Of a DNA stretch of 64,000 nt, positions 20,163 through 30,011 are shown in pieces; position 1 is the first letter of the stretch, and every line of letters starts with the position of its first letter. Source of the DNA: Corynebacterium occultum (GTDB taxonomy: Bacteria; Actinomycetota; Actinomycetes; Mycobacteriales; Mycobacteriaceae); assembly GCF_009734425.1 (NCBI RefSeq), contig NZ_CP046455.1, positions 2,294,001 to 2,358,000 of the forward strand. Reading direction: 5' to 3'. A model generated the notes under the pieces. That model saw only the letters and a list, made by a program, of their open reading frames with translations. It was not told where the DNA came from and ran no database searches. The position numbers were made by a program, and so were the translations under genes.

Positions 20163-21305
20163 TCAATTTTCCTTCCATGTATCCAGTACCGCGTCCACCA
20201 GTTCCCCGGCATGACCAGCGGACTGGGATGAGGTTGCCGCCTGACCCAGGTTCCGGGCCATGGCTGAAGTGTTCACTGTGATGCCATCCAGGCTGGCGTG
20301 TAATCGGGTAACTGCCGAAGCGGTGGTCGCAGCCAACTCCCGGATGGTGGGCCATTCCGCATGCCAGCTACCCACCCCGCGCTGGTGGCGGGAATCCATG
20401 GCGTCGAGCATGGTGGCGGCCAGGGCCGGAGCGCGTCGGGCATAACCGTCGCAGGCCACCGCAGCAGCCGGGTTGGCCTTGTGTGGCATGGCAGAGGATC
20501 CGCCCGGGGCAGCTTCCCGGAGCTCAGAGATCTCCGAGGCGGAAAGCCAGACAATGTCACCGGCAATCTTCCGCACTCCCCCAGCAACCGCAGCCAGGGC
20601 GGTGGCCACCCGGATCAGCGGATAGCGGTTGGTGTGCCAGACAATCGGGGTGGCCGCCAGATCCAGCAACCCCGCCAACTCATCATGGATCGCCAGACCA
20701 TGTGGATAAGTCGCGGCCAGGGTTCCGGTGGCCCCGCCATATTGCACCGGCAGATCCGCCAGCGCCTGACGCAGCTCCGCAGCCGGACCCGCCACACCCT
20801 CCAACCACCCCGCGGCCACCGCCCCAAAAGTGGTGGGGGTGGCCTGCTGCCCGAGGGTACGGCCGATCATCGGGGTATCACGGTGCTGCCGACAGAGCTG
20901 GACCAGGAGGTTCTGGACTGCCCCCAGCAATTCCTGCAATGGCACCCCGGCGGCCTTCAGACAGAGCACCAGGGCGGTGTCGATGGCATCCTGACTGGTC
21001 GCACCGGGGTGGATACCGGCCGGGTCAGCAGCCTCAGCCTTGAGTGCCTTCGCAATCGGAATCGCCGGATTGGCCCCACTGGCCGAAGCCCGGGAGATCA
21101 CGGCGACATCCAGATCAAAATCCTCGATCGCATCATGCGCGGCCGTCAGCTGTGCCCCGTCAATGACACCGACGGTGGCCGCGGCCGTCGCCAAGTGCTT
21201 CTCAAAAATAAGGAGCTGGCCCAGGAAAGCCTCATCGGAAAGCTCCCGGTGCGCCCTGGTATCCCCACCGGAAAGGTCACTGTAGTCAGATCTGCTGAGA
21301 AACAT
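20163..21305 (-). CDS. pcaB: 3-carboxy-cis,cis-muconate cycloisomerase
   Basis: Fumarase/aspartase-superfamily enzyme that lactonises 3-carboxymuconate. 380 residues. The superfamily signature GGSSAMPHKANP lies near residues 268-279 and supplies the flexible catalytic Ser loop. HPGATSQDAIDTA (about 96-108) and IGRTLGQQATP are also conserved. Positioned between pcaG and pcaC in the pcaHGBC operon. Somewhat short compared with many PcaB proteins (about 450), but all signature regions are present. Confidence 0.93.
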   Translation of the reverse strand: MFLSRSDYSDLSGGDTRAHRELSDEAFLGQLLIFEKHLATAAATVGVIDGAQLTAAHDAIEDFDLDVAVISRASASGANPAIPIAKALKAEAADPAGIHPGATSQDAIDTALVLCLKAAGVPLQELLGAVQNLLVQLCRQHRDTPMIGRTLGQQATPTTFGAVAAGWLEGVAGPAAELRQALADLPVQYGGATGTLAATYPHGLAIHDELAGLLDLAATPIVWHTNRYPLIRVATALAAVAGGVRKIAGDIVWLSASEISELREAAPGGSSAMPHKANPAAAVACDGYARRAPALAATMLDAMDSRHQRGVGSWHAEWPTIRELAATTASAVTRLHASLDGITVNTSAMARNLGQAATSSQSAGHAGELVDAVLDTWKEN

Positions 21306-21316
21306 TCCCGGACCTC

Positions 21317-21946
21317 TTAAATACCGAAGAAAGGGGTCTCGCGGTTAGGATCCTCATGCTGAACCTGAATATCCAGGTGAAAACCCCGCTCAGTGGGCTC
21401 AGCGATGAGCAACCCCCGACGTTCCTCCGGCACCGCATTGAGCACCGGGTCCGCGGAGTTGTCCTGATCCGGGAAATAAAGGCGGGTGTAGAGACGCTCC
21501 AACATGCCGCGGGCGAAGACACCGACCTTCAGGTGCGGGGATTCCTCCTCATCATGCGCGCCGGGACGGATGGTGGTGAAGGTGACGGAGCCGGTCTCGT
21601 CGACCATGCCACGACCCAGTCCGCGGAAGCCCTCGGCGGTGGCCTTCTCCGCGGTGCGGGGATCCAGTGGGGAGTTGAAGATGCCTTCGGCGTTAGCCTG
21701 CCAGAGTTCGATCATGGCATCCGAGATCGGGGTGTCACCGCCGTCGGTGACGGTGAAACTGACCTCGATGGCGCCCTCGGTGCCGGGTTCGACCAGCTGC
21801 TCGGAACCTTCCAGGGTCAGGCCGATGTGGACATAGGGGCCGACGGTCTGCGAGGGGGTGATGCCGGGTGTCGCCTCATCCTGGTCACGGATCGGGGACA
21901 CTTCCCAACGCATCTCGTTGTTCGGATCGCTGTCAATGGTGCTCAT
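21317..21946 (-). CDS. pcaG: Protocatechuate 3,4-dioxygenase, alpha subunit
   Basis: Structural partner of PcaH in the intradiol ring-cleavage enzyme. 209 residues. It has the N-terminal TPSQTVGPYVHIGL motif and the barrel segments DAMIELWQANAEG and HLKVGVFARGMLERLYTRLYFPD, but, as expected for the alpha chain, not the full iron-ligand set. Follows pcaH by 47 bases. Confidence 0.95.
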   Translation of the reverse strand: MSTIDSDPNNEMRWEVSPIRDQDEATPGITPSQTVGPYVHIGLTLEGSEQLVEPGTEGAIEVSFTVTDGGDTPISDAMIELWQANAEGIFNSPLDPRTAEKATAEGFRGLGRGMVDETGSVTFTTIRPGAHDEEESPHLKVGVFARGMLERLYTRLYFPDQDNSADPVLNAVPEERRGLLIAEPTERGFHLDIQVQHEDPNRETPFFGI

Positions 21947-21993
21947 GGAATTTTCCTTGGCTTCCTGTTTTCGGTGGGGTGGGCGGCAGGGGG

Positions 21994-22686
21994 TTATTCG
22001 AAGAAGGTGGCGTTGCGGCCACGGAGGACGATGTCGAACCTATAACCCACGGCGAAGTTCTCGCGGGTCTCGTCATAGTCGAAGGTGGCTATCATGCGCT
22101 CCCGGGCACCGGCGGGCACGGAGTTGTAGATCGGATCCTGGAAGAACATCGGATCGCCGGGGAAGTACATCTGGGTGACCAGTCGCTCGGTGAACTGACG
22201 GCCGAAGAGGGAGAAGTGGATGTGCGCCGGGCGCCAGGCATTGCGGTGGTTGCCCCAGGGGTACATGCCGGGCAGGACGGTGTAGAAGCTGTAGTGGCCG
22301 TTCTTGTCCGTCATGGTGCGGGCGACGCCATTGAAGTGGGGGTCCAGCGGGGCGGGCCAGGAATCATTCTTGTGGCGGTAGCGGCCGGCGGAGTTCGCCT
22401 GCCAGGCCTCGACCAACGTCTCGGGGACGGGTTTGCCGTCAAAGCCGAGGATCCGGCCGTGGACGAAGATCCGCTGACCGACGGCCTCGCCACCGTTGGC
22501 CAGGGTCATGTCATTATCGATGCCACCGAGGTCGCGCTCCCCGAATACCGGGCCCGTGAGCTCCCCCATCCGCTCGGGCACCATTATCAGTTTATTGCTT
22601 GGGTTACGTTTGAGGGTGGTTTTATAGCGCGGGAAGATCAACGGGGCGTGGGCGTCTGTGGTGGGGCTGAAGAGGGGAAGCGACAT
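21994..22686 (-). CDS. pcaH: Protocatechuate 3,4-dioxygenase, beta subunit
   Basis: Catalytic, Fe(III)-containing subunit that cleaves protocatechuate to 3-carboxymuconate. 230 residues. The iron ligands are visible: Tyr in AGRYRHKNDSW, Tyr in GMYPWGNH, and two His in RPAHIHFSLFG. First gene of the minus-strand pcaHGBC-pobA-pcaK operon; the long upstream region holds a PcaR-type palindrome. Confidence 0.96.
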   Translation of the reverse strand: MSLPLFSPTTDAHAPLIFPRYKTTLKRNPSNKLIMVPERMGELTGPVFGERDLGGIDNDMTLANGGEAVGQRIFVHGRILGFDGKPVPETLVEAWQANSAGRYRHKNDSWPAPLDPHFNGVARTMTDKNGHYSFYTVLPGMYPWGNHRNAWRPAHIHFSLFGRQFTERLVTQMYFPGDPMFFQDPIYNSVPAGARERMIATFDYDETRENFAVGYRFDIVLRGRNATFFE

Positions 22687-23267
22687 GTCGTTCCTTTCCG
22701 ATCAGGATCATTGGTGATTCCGCAGCTCTGCGCCTCTTCAGGGGAAGAAGGGCTCGACCTGCGGTGATGAGAGAAGACGATGCCCCAAATCTAAGATCTT
22801 CCAAGGGAAATGGAAAACAGTTCGCCAGGTGAACGATGAAAAACTGAGATCCACGCCACTGACCTGCGGGAACGTGTCCGAGCAGAGCGACCCAGGGTGT
22901 GGTTAGGGGTGTATATCAGGGTTCCAGGCGGGGGGACCGCAGGGACGGAAAGGGCGGGCTAGAGCTGGCGAGGGCTGGAGGGCAGCGATCCTGAACCCTG
23001 TTCCCTCCACCGCCGACAGGAACAGACCTCTCCAGAGCCCAAGGAGACAGCTCTGATAACACCTTTGAAGGGGTGAATATAAAAGCGCCTTCCCTTTCCC
23101 CCTTGCAGTTGTATCCGCTAAGTTACATAGACAGCTCGGTACACCAGCCGGGCTTTTGAATATGCCTCCTGTTCTTTATCTCTCCCCGGAGCCCCGGATC
23201 CGAGGGATCGAGTGCAGCTGCCATATCCACACCCTTATTTCGTCCACCCTCATGGAAAGGCGACTTC
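22687..23267. other. Divergent regulatory region pcaH / AAHS transporter
   Basis: 581 bases without a credible gene. It contains the PcaR-type palindrome at 22820-22834. A TTGCAG / TTACAT pair about 150 bases before the transporter is a weak promoter candidate. Confidence 0.6.
22820..22834. promoter_or_regulatory. PcaR-type operator upstream of pcaH
   Basis: GTTCGC-CAG-GTGAAC, with half-sites and spacing equal to the palindrome between pcaI and pcaR except for one base. It lies about 135 bases upstream of the pcaH start. Confidence 0.55.
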
Positions 23268-24605
23268 GTGGACATCCGACAGCGCATCAACACCTCCCCT
23301 ATGACCCGCTACCAGTGGTTCATCATCGGCATCACGGTCTTCCTCAACGCCCTCGACGGCTTCGACCTGGTGGCCATGGCCTTCACCTCCTCGGCGGTAA
23401 CCGATGAGTTCGGCTTCTCCGGCACCCAACTCGGCTGGCTGCTCTCTGCCGCCCTGATCGGCGTGGGCTTCGGCTCCCTGCTGCTGGCACCCCGGGCCGA
23501 CCGCTGGGGCCGTCGCAAGATCCTGATCATCTCCATCATGATCGACATGGTGGGCCTGGTGCTCACCGCCACCGCCGACAGCTACGGCGAGCTCATGTTC
23601 TGGCGCTTCATCACCGGCATCGGTGTCGGTGGCGTGCTCGGCACCGTGACCGTCATCGTCAGCGAGAACAGCAACAACCGTTTCCGTGGCCTGGCGATGA
23701 GCATCTACTCCGCCGGTTACGGCCTGGGCGCTTCCCTCTGTGGTGTGATCGCCGCGAACTTCATTCCGGACTACGGCTGGGAATCAGTCTTTTTCGCCGG
23801 TGCTGGCCTGACCCTGGTCGCCCTGGTCCTGACCTTCTTCTTCCTGCCTGAGTCCACCGAATTCCTGCGCACCCGTCGCGCCGAGGGTGATGAGGAGAAG
23901 GTTCAGGTCATCTCCGCCCGCATGGGCCACGGCCGGGATGTCACCCTGGGGGAGCCCTTCTCCGCCGTGGGTGAGAACCGCATCGCCGACCTGTTCAACA
24001 AGCGCTACCTGGCCACCACCCTCAAGCTGTGGGTCGCCTTCTGCCTGATCAACTTCGGTTTCAACTTCGCCAACTCCTGGACCCCGAAGCTGCTGACCGA
24101 AACCGGCATGAGCGCCCAGCAGGGCATCCTCGGCGGCATCATGCTCTCCTTCGGTGGCACCATCGGCTCGCTGATCTTCGGATTGCTGACCACCCGCCTG
24201 CGCGCCCTGCCCACCCTGATCACCTTCTCGGTGCTCTCCTCGGTGATTCTGGTCGTGTTCATCACCTCGACCTCCCTCCCGAGCCTGGCATTCGCCGCCG
24301 GTGTGGGTGTGGGCATGCTGCTCAACGGCTGCATCACCGGCCTGTACACCATCACCCCGCAGGCCTACGCCCCCACCCTGCGCGCCACCGGCGTGGGCGT
24401 GGCCCTGGCCGCCGGCCGCATCGGTGCCGTCGCCGGCCCGGTCATCGTCGGCTACCTCTTCGACGCCGGTTGGTCCCCGACCTCGCTCTACTTCCTGGCG
24501 GCAGTGGTCGTGTTCATCACCGCCTTCGTCCTCATCGGGGCCCGCACCTACTCCGAGGATGAGAAGATCGTCCAGGCCCCCGAGAAGGTCAGCGCCAGTT
24601 CCTGA
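23268..24605 (+). CDS. AAHS-family aromatic acid transporter (BenK/MucK-like)
   Basis: 445 residues, 12 predicted helices. TM1 carries the DGFD signature (LNALDGFDLVAMAF), the 2-3 loop reads PRADRWGRRKIL, and PESTEFL lies before the central loop. GTG 23268 follows GGAAAGG by 7 bases. Divergent from pcaH, and facing the catC-like gene across a strong terminator. Family members carry benzoate, muconate or 4-hydroxybenzoate. With no transporter next to benABCD, this is a good candidate for the benzoate permease, but the substrate is inferred. Confidence 0.85.
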   Translation: MDIRQRINTSPMTRYQWFIIGITVFLNALDGFDLVAMAFTSSAVTDEFGFSGTQLGWLLSAALIGVGFGSLLLAPRADRWGRRKILIISIMIDMVGLVLTATADSYGELMFWRFITGIGVGGVLGTVTVIVSENSNNRFRGLAMSIYSAGYGLGASLCGVIAANFIPDYGWESVFFAGAGLTLVALVLTFFFLPESTEFLRTRRAEGDEEKVQVISARMGHGRDVTLGEPFSAVGENRIADLFNKRYLATTLKLWVAFCLINFGFNFANSWTPKLLTETGMSAQQGILGGIMLSFGGTIGSLIFGLLTTRLRALPTLITFSVLSSVILVVFITSTSLPSLAFAAGVGVGMLLNGCITGLYTITPQAYAPTLRATGVGVALAAGRIGAVAGPVIVGYLFDAGWSPTSLYFLAAVVVFITAFVLIGARTYSEDEKIVQAPEKVSASS

Positions 24606-24621
24606 ACCACGCTTATCGACG

Positions 24622-24650
24622 GCCCGCGAGGATCATCCTCGCGGGCTTTT
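24622..24650 (+). terminator. Rho-independent terminator after the AAHS transporter
   Basis: 11-bp GC-rich stem (GCCCGCGAGGA / TCCTCGCGGGC) followed by TTTTCTC. Confidence 0.9.
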
Positions 24651-24651
24651 C

Positions 24652-24936
24652 TCACCCCTGCCCCAGGTCGGGGTGGGGCATCAGCACGGTGACCTCGGTC
24701 GTCAAGAAGCGAAACAGCGGCAGGGAACCCAGGATCTCATGCAGTTCCGCCGGATCAGCCGCTTGGAACACCGCGATATCACTGCGGGTTCCAGCCTCCC
24801 GCCAGCAGTGCTTGAGCACCCCAGCCGCGGCCAGCTCCCGCAGCGCCTCACCGTGGCGCTGGACATGATCCGCCCGCAGTTCCGGGTCCATGTCATAAGG
24901 GATCCGCTCATTCAACCGGACGTGGAAGATGACCAT
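24652..24936 (-). CDS. Second muconolactone delta-isomerase-like protein
   Basis: 94 residues, whole-length match to the muconolactone isomerase family: FHVRLNERIPYDM at the start, HCWREAG in the middle, and HEILGSLPLFRFLTTEVTVL near the end. It is paralogous to catC 120 bases upstream, but a strong terminator (25023-25040) separates them and it has its own AGGAG site 7 bases before ATG. It therefore lies outside the catBC transcript. Function may be redundant, or directed at a substituted (for example methyl- or chloro-) muconolactone; neither can be decided here. Confidence 0.82.
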   Translation of the reverse strand: MVIFHVRLNERIPYDMDPELRADHVQRHGEALRELAAAGVLKHCWREAGTRSDIAVFQAADPAELHEILGSLPLFRFLTTEVTVLMPHPDLGQG

Positions 24937-25015
24937 TGTTCAGGCTCCTGGATTCGAGAAAAGGGGCATGGATCCTCTTAAGTTTCCCACGCCACAGGGG
25001 GTAGGAGGGGAGGAA

Positions 25016-25040
25016 AGAAAAAGGGGCCCCGAAGGGCCCC
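25016..25040 (-). terminator. Terminator of the catABC transcript
   Basis: On the minus strand GGGGCCC-TTCG-GGGCCCC is followed by TTTTTCTTTCC, a classical tetraloop hairpin plus U-tract just after catC. Confidence 0.92.
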
Positions 25041-25058
25041 TGGACAGCGCTGGTGACT

Positions 25059-25352
25059 TTAACCGCGCAGGTAGTACTCGAGTGCGTTGGGGTGCTTGGC
25101 CAGCGGGGTCAGCTTGACGTTCATGTACTTGAACATCGGGAAGCCCGCCATGACGGCCTGCAGCTCATCATGATCATCCACATCGTAGATGGAGTAGTTG
25201 GCATACTCCCCCACCACGCGCCAGATGGCCTTCATGATGCCCTTCTCCTGCAGATTCGCGGAGTAGGCCTTCTCCTGGGCCTGGTAGTCGGCCATGGTCT
25301 CAGCATCCATGTCGACCGGGAAGTTCACGTCCATACGTGCCAAAAACAGCAT
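25059..25352 (-). CDS. catC: Muconolactone delta-isomerase
   Basis: Isomerises muconolactone to 3-oxoadipate enol-lactone in the catechol branch. 97 residues, the standard size. LARMDVNFPVDMDAET, IWRVVGEYANYSIYDVDDHDEL and NVKLTPLAKHP are family-typical. It begins 20 bases after the catB stop and ends at a strong terminator. Confidence 0.95.
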   Translation of the reverse strand: MLFLARMDVNFPVDMDAETMADYQAQEKAYSANLQEKGIMKAIWRVVGEYANYSIYDVDDHDELQAVMAGFPMFKYMNVKLTPLAKHPNALEYYLRG

Positions 25353-25371
25353 CTTAAGGCTCCTCTACTAA

Positions 25372-26493
25372 TTACTTACGGGTGAAGTGGTTGATTTTGT
25401 CCCAGTCCGGCTCCAGGCCGGTACCCGGGCCCTCCGGCACCTTGACCACGCCATCAGCGTAGACCAGGTCCTCGGTCACATAGGTTTCCTTGAGCAGCAT
25501 CGGACCGAAGAGCTCGGTGCCGAAGGAGACGGCCGGGGTCGCAGCGGCGAAGTGCAGGGAAGCTGCGGTACCGAAGGGGCCCTCCAGGCTGGTGGCACCA
25601 TGGCAGGCCAGGCCACCGGCCTCGGCGATGGCGGCAACCTTGGTGGCCTCACGCAGGCCACCGACCTTGGTGGTCTTCAGGGCGATGACATCCGCGGCCT
25701 GCTTCTTGACAACCGCCAGAGCATCAGCCGGGGAGCAGACGGACTCATCAGCCATGACCGGCACACCGATGCGGGTGGTGATCTCACGCAGGGTGTCCAG
25801 ATCATGCGCCGGGGTCGGCTGCTCGAAGAGCTCCACACCGGCTTCAGCCAGACGCGGCAGGTAACGCAGTGCGGTCAGACGGTCCCAGCGGGCGTTGACG
25901 TCAATGCGGAAACCGACCTTGTCACGCAGGGCCTCAACCAGTTCAGCGATGCGCTGGGTGTCCACTGCCGGGTCGCCGGAGCCCATCTTCAGCTTGAAGC
26001 TCTTGTGGCCGTGGGAGGCGATACGCTCCTCCACCTCGGCGATGGCCTGATCCAGGGGAAGGACACCCAGGGCCCAGGTCACGTCCAGCTCATCCCGGAA
26101 AGCGCCGCCCAGCAGATCAGAGAGCGGGACATTCAGGGCACGGGCCCAGGCATCGTGCATCGCGACATCGACGGCGGCCTTGGCGAAACGGTCATTGGCC
26201 ACGACCTTCTCGAAGTCATTGAGAATGCCGGAAAGCTGGTTGACGGGACGACCGATCATCACCGGGGCGAGGTAGCCCTCGATGATGGCCTGCATGGTCT
26301 CCACGGACTCGCCACCCCACCAGGGGCCGCCGGGGACAACACCCTCGCCGAAACCGACGACACCATTTTCCAGGGTGACGGTGACGAGCAGGATGGGCTG
26401 CGCGGTAGCGGTGGTCGTCGCAAAGCCGTGCGGGCGGATCAGCGGTACGTCGAGGATCCGGGTCTCGACCTTTTCAATGGTCAGTTCAGCCAT
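25372..26493 (-). CDS. catB: Muconate cycloisomerase
   Basis: Enolase-superfamily enzyme that lactonises cis,cis-muconate. 373 residues. The second-base lysine motif is SFKLKMGSGD. Metal ligands lie in FRIDVNARWD, LFEQPTP and VMADESVCSP, and KTTKVGG is the distal lysine region. Lies between catA and catC on the same strand. Confidence 0.95.
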   Translation of the reverse strand: MAELTIEKVETRILDVPLIRPHGFATTTATAQPILLVTVTLENGVVGFGEGVVPGGPWWGGESVETMQAIIEGYLAPVMIGRPVNQLSGILNDFEKVVANDRFAKAAVDVAMHDAWARALNVPLSDLLGGAFRDELDVTWALGVLPLDQAIAEVEERIASHGHKSFKLKMGSGDPAVDTQRIAELVEALRDKVGFRIDVNARWDRLTALRYLPRLAEAGVELFEQPTPAHDLDTLREITTRIGVPVMADESVCSPADALAVVKKQAADVIALKTTKVGGLREATKVAAIAEAGGLACHGATSLEGPFGTAASLHFAAATPAVSFGTELFGPMLLKETYVTEDLVYADGVVKVPEGPGTGLEPDWDKINHFTRK

Positions 26494-26621
26494 ATTATTT
26501 TCCTTGTTCCGTTAAGTACGGGCCCGCAGGAGGCGGGCCCGGCAATGGGAAAACCCCCACTCCCCTAATGATAGGGAAGCAGGGGAAGTCAGGAGACTCA
26601 GTCTTCCTTTTCAGGGGGAGA

Positions 26622-27548
<927 letters not shown>

Positions 27549-27555
27549 CTATTAC

Positions 27556-27571
27556 TGTGTCCCGCTTCACG
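27556..27571. promoter_or_regulatory. CRP/GlxR-like site upstream of catA
   Basis: TGTGT-CCCGCT-TCACG, 8 of 10 positions of the TGTGA-N6-TCACA consensus, 80-95 bases before the catA start. Confidence 0.4.
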
Positions 27572-28375
27572 AGGATGTGCAATACATGGCATGCCTCAGC
27601 AAGGGAACCCTTACCTCTGAAGTTCAAGTAACATTTAAATAAAACAGCAGGTCAGGACAAGAAAAAGATCCCAGAGTTCATTTCCCTCCCCACACCCCCT
27701 GAGTCAAACCTAGGCAACATCCCAGGGGGAGGGGGGCTAATTTCGGGGGTAGTTTCTAGACCCTCACCCCACACCCACAGTCCGCTTCAGGGGCGGCAAA
27801 TGGAAAAAGATGCAGGTCAAGGACATTTTTCAAAAATAGGGATACGCGGGGATTGCACGCCACCCCAAAGGTCCCACGCCGAAGTCCAGGGTCCGGAAGT
27901 GGAGGGATGGGATCTGCCCCCAAAGTGCCATCCCCACCCACAGCCAAGGGTTGCCCATCAGGCCCACTGCTGCCGAATACCACCGAACCAACCACTCGAC
28001 CCTAAAGCCCCATGAAGAAAGGCAGTCCAAATCCCGGCCACCTCCAACCCCAGCACCGAGCCCCCACCCCACGATTTTAAAGACATTTCCCAGCCCCTCC
28101 GAAAAACTTTCCAGCCCTCGGCGATCCGAGTTTCAGAAGAAAACCCCTTGCCAGGGCTCGAAGAGTCCCCAAAAGCACCCCCCTTCACCCCCGTTCGGAC
28201 AATTTTTAACCCCAAAACACCTACACCGCAGATTCACAGTTGATAAGGACATATGTGCAGGTGTCAATGGCAATGTGGACCTTCCCACTAGGGCCCGAAC
28301 CCCTCCCCCCGGGTGCATCCTAGGCCTTTCCCTAGTGTGATGCAGGGCATGGGTCGGCATAGTAATGTGCAACCA

Positions 28376-28400
28376 TCACCACTGGTGACTGGCATCACCA
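28376..28400. promoter_or_regulatory. Overlapping inverted half-sites upstream of benA (GlxR-like)
   Basis: Three alternating half-sites: TCACCA, one base, TGGTGA, six bases, TCACCA. The second pair contains GTGA-N6-TCAC, the core of a CRP/GlxR site. The first pair is a compact 13-bp palindrome with one central base. It lies 80-104 bases upstream of the benA ATG. Confidence 0.5.
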
Positions 28401-28479
28401 TTCCATTGATCGACGCTCTGGTTAACCATTTCCGGCCCAAACCTGCACAACGTCGACCGAACAGATTGGACACGCACCC

Positions 28480-29964
28480 ATGACCAGCCCGACCACCGGC
28501 GCCCGTGAGATCATCGAACGCGCACTGGATAACCGTCCCGAGGACGGCATTGTCCGAGTTAACCGCGAGGTCTTCACCGACCAGGAGCTCTTTGACCTGG
28601 AGATGAAGTACATCTTCGAGGGCAACTGGCTCTTCCTCGCTCACGAGTCCCAGATCCCGAACCCGGGTGACTACTTCACCACCAACATGGGCCGCCAGCC
28701 GGTCATGATCACCCGCAGCAAGGACGGCCAGCTCAACGGCCTGATCAACTCCTGCTCCCACCGCGGTGCAATGCTCTGCCGTAAGAAGACCGATAACCGC
28801 ACCACCCTGACCTGCCCCTTCCACGGCTGGACCTTCTCCAACGACGGCACCCTGCTCAAGGTCAAGGATGAGGCCACCGGCGGATACCCGGAGCAGTTCA
28901 ACACCAACGGCTCCCACAACCTGCGCCGCATCCCGAAGTTCGAGAACTACCGAGGCTTCATCTTCGGTTCCCTGAACCCGGATGTCCCGAGCCTGGAAGA
29001 GCACCTGGGCGACGCCACTGTCATGCTTGACATGCTGATCGACCAGTCCCCGGAGGGCCTGGAGGTCCTGCGCGGCTCCTCCACCTACACCTACGACGGC
29101 AACTGGAAGCTGCAGGCCGAGAACGGCGCCGACGGTTACCACGTCTCCTCCGTCCACTGGAACTACGCAGCCACCACCTCCCGTCGTGGCACCGGCGAGT
29201 CCAAGAACGAGACCAAGGCCATGGATGCCGGCTCCTGGGGCGAGCAGGGCGGTGGCTACTTCTCCTTCCCGAACGGCCACCTGGCACTGTGGACCACTTG
29301 GGGCAACCCGGAGGACCGCCCGGTCTACGACCGTCTGGACGCACTCAAGGAGCTGCACGGCGAAGAGCGCGGCGAGTTCATGGTTGCCGCTTCCCGTAAC
29401 CTCTGCATCTACCCGAACGTCTACGTGATGGACCAGTTCTCCACCCAGATCCGTCGCCTCGAGCCGGTCTCCGTGGACAAGACCGAGGTCACCATCTGGT
29501 GCATCGCTCCCAAGGGCGAGTCCGCCGAGAACCGTGCGAACCGCATCCGTCAGTACGAGGACTTCTTCAACGCCACCGGCATGGCCACCCCGGATGATCT
29601 GGAGGAGTTCCGCTCCTGCCAGAAGACCTACCTGGCATCTTCCTTCCCCTGGAACGACATGACCCGTGGTATCCACCAGCAGGTTGAGGGTCAGAACGAG
29701 AAGGCCAAGGCCCTGGGCCTGGATGGTGTTCTCTCCTCCGGCGCCAAGACCGAGGATGAGGGCCTGTACCCGATCCAGCACGGCTACTGGGAAGAGGTCA
29801 TGCGCAAGGCCGTCGAGGCGGAGGACTCCTCCGTCAAGGGCGTCAAGGACGATGCAGCCTCCGCTGCCGCCACCGTCGCCTTCGCTGAGGAGCGCGCTGC
29901 CGCCAAGGCTGCCGCCGCTTCCGAGGGCGGCGCACCGCGCCGTCGCCGCCGTACCCGCGGCTAA
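28480..29964 (+). CDS. benA: Benzoate 1,2-dioxygenase, large (alpha) subunit
   Basis: Rieske non-haem iron oxygenase that makes benzoate cis-diol. 494 residues. The Rieske centre is Cys92, His94, Cys112 and His115 ([20 protein letters not shown]). Mononuclear iron ligands His221 and His226 are in [13 protein letters not shown]. The last 45 or so residues form an Ala-rich tail ending in RRRRRTRG, beyond the usual end of the family. First gene of benABCD; no strong Shine-Dalgarno is visible. 2-halobenzoate or anthranilate dioxygenases are close relatives; context supports benzoate. Confidence 0.95.
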   Translation: MTSPTTGAREIIERALDNRPEDGIVRVNREVFTDQELFDLEMKYIFEGNWLFLAHESQIPNPGDYFTTNMGRQPVMITRSKDGQLNGLINSCSHRGAMLCRKKTDNRTTLTCPFHGWTFSNDGTLLKVKDEATGGYPEQFNTNGSHNLRRIPKFENYRGFIFGSLNPDVPSLEEHLGDATVMLDMLIDQSPEGLEVLRGSSTYTYDGNWKLQAENGADGYHVSSVHWNYAATTSRRGTGESKNETKAMDAGSWGEQGGGYFSFPNGHLALWTTWGNPEDRPVYDRLDALKELHGEERGEFMVAASRNLCIYPNVYVMDQFSTQIRRLEPVSVDKTEVTIWCIAPKGESAENRANRIRQYEDFFNATGMATPDDLEEFRSCQKTYLASSFPWNDMTRGIHQQVEGQNEKAKALGLDGVLSSGAKTEDEGLYPIQHGYWEEVMRKAVEAEDSSVKGVKDDAASAAATVAFAEERAAAKAAAASEGGAPRRRRRTRG

Positions 29965-30011
29965 TCCCCTCCCCCACACCCAACCACCTGCCAATTCAGG
30001 AGATTGAGAAC

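Noticed and set aside
23156..23407. Short open frame just upstream of and overlapping the AAHS transporter.
   Set aside because: It runs out of frame into the transporter, and its translation has no protein-like features. The GTG at 23268 with GGAAAGG is the credible start.
27800..28340. Small open frames in the catA/benA gap.
   Set aside because: Pro/His/Cys-rich low-complexity translations with no ribosome binding site, leaderless promoter or recognisable domain; best explained by the C-rich composition.
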